Assembly (NCBI RefSeq): GCF_964340395.1
Contig: NC_135565.1
Location: forward strand, 15,681,709 to 15,745,708
DNA: 64,000 nucleotides
Direction of reading: 5' to 3'
DNA from: Glandiceps talaboti
Lineage: Eukaryota > Hemichordata > Enteropneusta > Spengelidae
Shown piece by piece: positions 45,435-64,000 of the stretch. The notes beneath the pieces are model-generated. The model was given only the letters and a program-made list of their open reading frames with translations. It had not been told where the DNA came from and ran no database searches. Position 1 is the stretch's first letter. The number at the start of each line of letters is the position of its first letter. The position numbers were made by a program, and so were the translations under genes.

Positions 45435-47010
45435 GTTTAAAATGGTCTTTACAATGAGTTTAAAATAGATACAGCTGTTGATTTTTTGAAAAGGTTTTTC
45501 CTTGCAAGAGGCATGCTGTGATAACGTCCAGATGGGAGGTTATCAAATGAGTTATGTAAGGGAGCCTTCAGTCATGACAGGGTGGGTCTGGTCCGGGCTG
45601 TTGCATAGTAAAATGCGACCCTCTCCCGATTCCATCGTGCTAAAACGTGACTCTCGCTCAATTCCCTTTCTCTAAAATATGGTTTAAATGCTGTCAGACA
45701 TGGAAAAGGACACTGGTTCAAGAATCAATGGTTTAAATTAATCCAACCGCTGCCACCACGTTGAAAATTTTAAAGGCATAGGTTATTTCTCCAACTACTA
45801 AACCACACAATTATTCGGAAAAGAATAACAAATCTGACATCTAAAACGAAAGATTTTGCCAAAGCCCCGTTGGTCTCTAATTACAATATTTCAGACATAT
45901 TGGTGAGTACTTGAAAAAATTGCACATGAAAGAAACTTAGTAGTCTCTTACCTAACCAACTCATAACTGACATCTTTTCTGTCACAGAGACTGCGCATGT
46001 ATAGTGAAAAGTTTTGACTCATTATAATGTGAGCTTGTAATGTACGTACTTAATACATTAACATTCGTAATAACTTGGGACACCTTTTGAAAAAGCAAAA
46101 AAAAGCCACCGTGTGTGAAAGAGAGGATTTGACATTGTAGATAGTTGACAGTTGACAAGTAACAAAAACGAAAAAGTGAAATTCACACAACACTTAGACA
46201 AACAAACTGCACGGAAACAGCACTGCACAGCATAACAACATAGAATTGCCAGAGAAACATGACGAAGCGACAAGTTACAAAATGCAAATTTTAAAAAAGC
46301 TGGGCGAAAAAAGGAAGATCCCTACAACCGAAATGGAAAAACAAGAATTCAACAAGTGGCCGAATTTGATACGCGTGGGGTGAGGGTAGGGGTGGTAAAT
46401 CAAGTGATGTTTATTCAGTGTTTATTTCGATATTTCGAAATTTGGCGTATATTGTTTTGGATGATAACCAGCACACCGTAATGTTGTGTTAGGGGTTGTG
46501 TTGGTATTATTGATTATACAACTTATCATATTCCTTAGACCAGAATGTAGCAGAACTACATTATTCAATGTTGAGCGTTGAATATTCACGACGGCTCTTT
46601 CACACACATTGAAATGTATAGCATTTTGTACTCATATATCAACATTTGATTTATGTATTTGTACTATCTCCCAAGATGCAATATCCCATGGTAGCAATGA
46701 TAACCTATAAATGCACAAGATCAACTTGATGTTTCTCTGAAATCACAAATAATTGTAGGTGATGTAATATCATGAAATGACTCTCCATGTCTATTTCCTG
46801 GAGTGTTTTTCCACTTTAACCCTACTTGTCATTTACATGTTTCATAGTCTTTTTACCGAATAACACAAATCAAGAAGACAAACAATACAAAGAAACAATT
46901 TAAAATTACCTGTAAAGTGCTTTTACTTCGTTAACCTGGAATTCGTCGTGCCCGAGACTGTCTTCGTCAGAACGTCACTGTGTTGGTTGGGAAAGGAAGT
47001 TGCAAGAGCT

Positions 47011-47226
47011 GTGGGAGTTGGCTGTAGTTCTCCCAAACTGTGCGGATCATACCCCAATGGATGTATGTGAGCTGGCTGCAGTTCTCCCAAACTGAGTGTA
47101 CTGATCATGGATCATGTCAAGGGACATACCCCAATGGATGTATGTGAGCTGGCTGCAGTTCTCCCAAACTGAGTGTGCTAATCATGGGTCATGTGAAGGC
47201 ACGTACCCCAATGGTTGTATGTGAAC
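47011..47226. repeat. ~77-bp tandem repeat, about 2.7 units
   Basis: Three successive units share ggctgcagttctcccaaact and taccccaatggatgtatgtg. The first unit lacks about 25 bp of the middle. It is comparatively GC-rich and lies upstream of the minus-strand chimera gene. Confidence 0.8.
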
Positions 47227-47433
47227 GAATGAGCGAATATAAAAGACTGAACATCCCGTAGGACTGTACGCGGTCTTGTAAGTGAGGTAACTGATAATAC
47301 ATTACCAATTAACCATATTCCGTCACGCGAGATCGTATGAGATTACGCGTGACTCTCCATAGTAACCATAAAAGATAGCGGTAGGAAGGTCAAGCGAAAA
47401 TGTCAATGCGTTAGCAACGCCATTGTTCTGGTA

Positions 47434-47810
47434 CTTCAGTGTGTTCACTGTACACAGTCGAAATCCCTGAAATGTTGTAGGATTGATTGCACCTGTATTA
47501 AGGAGGGGAGTAAAGACTCTCCTAGTAACTATGACATCATTATGCTACTTGATGTTGTCATAGGTAAGATCTACACCCAAATACTATGTGATAGTCTTAG
47601 CTTATGCTTTCATAAGTACAATACTATAATTGAGACTCAAAGTGGTTTTAGAAAAAAGAGAAGTACTCTTGATAACAGATAGATCTTGTACACTCTGATT
47701 GAAAAGTATGCATTTCACTTGAAGCTTTATTGACTATGAGAAGGCCTTCGATAGGATACGTCATTATTCTTTGTTTTACAAGCTGTGTAAAGCTGAAAAT
47801 GGTTCAAAGT
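47434..47810 (+). pseudogene. Non-LTR retrotransposon reverse transcriptase fragment
   Basis: Conceptual reading gives the typical reverse-transcriptase core of LINE-type elements: GLIAPV, then KEGSKDSPSNY, IGKIYTQIL, TQSGFRKKRSTLDN, LIEKYAF, and after a frameshift IDYEKAFDRIRHYSLFYKL. At least one in-frame stop and two frameshifts break it, and the catalytic FADD-type motif and flanks are not seen. It is an inactive fossil fragment. Confidence 0.85.
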
Positions 47811-49716
47811 CTTCTCGTTCGATCCTGCAAACACTGTAGATCATAACTTTTAAAATGAAGGCACACACGTTCGATAAATTACAGGGATATAACATCAGTG
47901 CACAGCACACAGAACAAATTTCGTAGATGATCTCATTAATATGTATGACCAATGTGCGCATGTGCGATGACTCAGTGATGACCCAATCCGGAAAGTTTGG
48001 AAGGGGGAAACGTTGGCGCACCACACCTCCTGAGAACATCAGACCACTACATGTAAAAGACGTGGCCATCGGAACACAGACTGTTGAACTCATACGACTT
48101 CAATGCCCTTGTTTACAGTCTAGTCATGATCTGACCGACGACACATATAGGTAATTGAATACATCACAGTCCGCATTCGGGAGTATTATTGAAGTCAGCA
48201 GAATAACAAGCAAGACTAAATCCTAAAAAGGCGGCAAGTTTCCACCATGTACTTTCCCAGTGCATACTGCCCGGTATACATAGGCACCTTGTCAGGGTGT
48301 GCACTGTGAAAATCGATGCGTATATACGTACACACGTATTTCTATATAAAGATCATCAAAATAATGGCATGAGAACATTATATTTTGGGGGATATGCTCC
48401 AACACCGTTTTTACACAGTGACAATTTGTAATTGAAATTGAAAACTGATATTCTAATTATGAGTTCATTGTAACAGTTGATTTTAATAACATTGCATCAT
48501 TGCATCATTTTAAAGTCCCTTACTTCTAGCGGCTTCGCCGTTCAGGGCGCACTTCGCGAGCCTTACTTTAGCTAAGGGACGATAGTCACGAGTCTGGCAG
48601 CGAGACTAATTATTTGCCTGATTCTCTTTTTCTGCTTTATTGGTGTTTGCACGAGTATGCCACATATAAAGAATACCAATACTCCAAACATCTATCTCAA
48701 TATTCTATCTTTATTGCTACCACATCAAATTCAGTATGCTAAAATGTTAATTATGGAAACATTTTGAACGTATAATTCAACAAATTCGGCCATTTGTATG
48801 CGATCAGTAGCATCTAGTCAAAAATGAATATATATCTAATAAAACTATAAAATGACATTAACAATCATGCTGAGTTCATACATATCACGATATGTCACTA
48901 TCTATCATTAGATTAGAGTATAAATAGTAAAGTGTTTTTGTCAAGACGTTTCGCTCAGGCTTTGCAGAGCTGCCTCAGTAGGCCCAATCTATCATATTAA
49001 TTTTCGCTTATGTCCAGTCACGTGACCCAAATCAGAACACTTGCTAAATTGTATCATTGTAGCATTAGATATATGTTATTATCCATAAAACATGGAAATT
49101 CGTCTTGGCACCAGGCAAACAACAAACATAATAAGACAAGAAATGCGTACATACACAAGTCACAACTGTAAAACTGAAGGTATACAGCCAATTTAAAGAA
49201 ATAAAAGTGTTTGCTTGTGCTACAGAAAAATGAAAGGGAACAATAGCATTAAAAATTGTGTTTACTCTTTGCCAAGCCCAAGTTTAAAGGTTTCACAGCA
49301 GATGGAATAAATGATTTCTGGTTTATATCTATTTCAATATACCTGGTGTGTATTTACATATTGTATCATTACACTTTAAGGTATACTGAGATCTTTGTAC
49401 ATTTAAACTCTGTTAAGCTATTACATTTTCATAAAATGTTCAATGCAAAATCCTTTAAAAAAATTGTCAAATGAAAGAAATTTAGTTAACAAAGGTCTTT
49501 ATTGTTACCTTGCTATATTAAAGACTATTAAGAGAAAAAATGGGGTCTCTATATCAACTAAAAAGATTTTTGAAAAAATGTCATTGAATTTATGTATATC
49601 ATTCGTTGTGTTTACTTTGTCAACTAACACACGACAAAAAGGACGTTTTTAATGAATCACAATAATTGTGTTAGAAGAGCCTTTGGCTCAACAATTTATC
49701 GAGTTTAAATAAAGTC
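47811..49716. other. Intergenic, no gene seen
   Basis: AT-rich sequence with short open frames only. A segment at about 48945-48990 (gacgtttcgctcaggctttg) looks like part of a dispersed repeat, but I cannot assign it. Confidence 0.45.

Positions 49717-49779
<63 letters not shown>
49717..49779. repeat. (CAA)n trinucleotide repeat
   Basis: About 21 pure CAA units. It immediately precedes the LINE-like 3' remnant. Confidence 0.95.
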
Positions 49780-49806
49780 ACACCAGCCAGGAAAGTCCTT
49801 GACGAA

Positions 49807-49990
49807 CACCTCAGGGAAGTGGCAAGGCCTCAGGGCAGACCGAAACAAACCTGGATTCAAATCACATGACAAGATCTGAATGGCATCGGCATCAAACAAG
49901 ACCTATCAAAAGCTACACAAACACCTGCTCAACTTCTAGACTTAACAAATGATAAAGACAGCCGGCGTTGCGTTGTGAAACAGTACAGTC
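49807..49990 (+). pseudogene. Probable C-terminal fragment of a retrotransposon ORF2
   Basis: The frame reads HLREVARPQGRPKQTW, then after one in-frame TGA, QDLNGIGIKQDL and LTNDKDSRRCVVKQY. The GRP-x-x-TW, DL-x-x-xG and D-x-x-x-W/R-x-x-V pattern is typical of the extreme C-terminus of LINE-type endonuclease/reverse-transcriptase proteins. It may or may not belong to the fragment at 47434. Confidence 0.5.
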
Positions 49991-50090
49991 CTTACTGCGC
50001 GTGCATGTGATGTCACAGAAGATGGGTTTCATCAGATTTTCAAGGCAAAATTCTTCAGTTATTATGAATATAAATCCAGACAGGTGCTTA

Positions 50091-63795
<13,705 letters not shown>

Positions 63796-64000
63796 CTTGG
63801 GTTAGGAAATAAAACAGAAAATACATGATAATAATAAGAATTTGAGCTGGTAAAAGGGAAATTTTTCCAAAGTTCTCTGAATAGCTTCGAATGCACGGTG
63901 CTGAACTTAGAAATACCAATATTTATTCAGCAAATTTTGACCTTGTAATTTACTTATAAGAGTATCTACACAACCATCAATCTATATATCATTATATACA

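Larger units (their letters stand above)
43614..47400. other. Upstream region of the chimera gene, no supported coding exon
   Basis: The acceptor immediately before 43613 shows that a 5' untranslated exon must lie in or beyond this stretch. One candidate donor (ACAG followed by GTAATT on the minus strand, at about 46909) lies next to the minisatellite at 47011-47226. There is no convincing protein-coding exon. Confidence 0.4.

Noticed and set aside
48940-48995. Possible Penelope-like or other retroelement fragment
   Set aside because: A short segment (gacgtttcgctcaggctttg) looks familiar from dispersed elements, but there is no extended reading frame to confirm it.

Overview
This is a eukaryotic, almost certainly marine invertebrate, genomic segment. 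It is AT-rich, its genes are split by many GT-AG introns, and it is full of tetra- and pentanucleotide microsatellites and short inverted-repeat transposons. The protein families (ABCC5/MRP5-type transporters, a C-type lectin-like protein and a glycosyltransferase/coiled-coil/NHL chimera) suggest an invertebrate deuterostome such as a hemichordate, lancelet or echinoderm. That placement is inference; I cannot fix the species.

Layout: 1-7040 is mostly repeat-rich intergenic DNA, with one possible minus-strand first exon (2673-2841) and a 22-bp minisatellite. 7041-10804 (+) is a four-exon C-type lectin-like gene. About 11160-17060 is a direct tandem duplication of a roughly 3-kb unit carrying a decayed coding remnant and expanded GATT/GGTT microsatellites. 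17385-34556 (+) is a complete 24-coding-exon ABCC5-like transporter of 1442 codons, whose reading frame stays open across every junction. 36396-43613 (-) is a nine-coding-exon chimera of 1129 codons: GT-B glycosyltransferase-like region, acidic linker, helical region, coiled coil and six-bladed NHL propeller. All of its coding introns are phase 1. 43614-50090 is intergenic, with non-LTR retrotransposon fossils and minisatellites. 50091-63795 (-) is a second ABCC5-like gene, a convergent paralogue of the first, with 19 exons in the window; its 5' exons lie beyond the right edge.

The two transporters have the same exon boundaries, with identical lengths for 16 of 19 shared exons, so they arose by duplication and inversion around the chimera gene. 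Both have Gln instead of the usual His at the NBD1 switch (H-loop) position. They differ in a linker insertion, an 11-codon duplication that creates a second acceptor, and their C-terminal ends. The chimera is the most unusual object here: a TRIM-like coiled-coil/NHL back half joined to a glycosyltransferase fold that appears to lack the catalytic EX7E glutamates.

Exon models were assembled by hand from splice signals, frame continuity and agreement between the paralogues. No transcript or database search was available.
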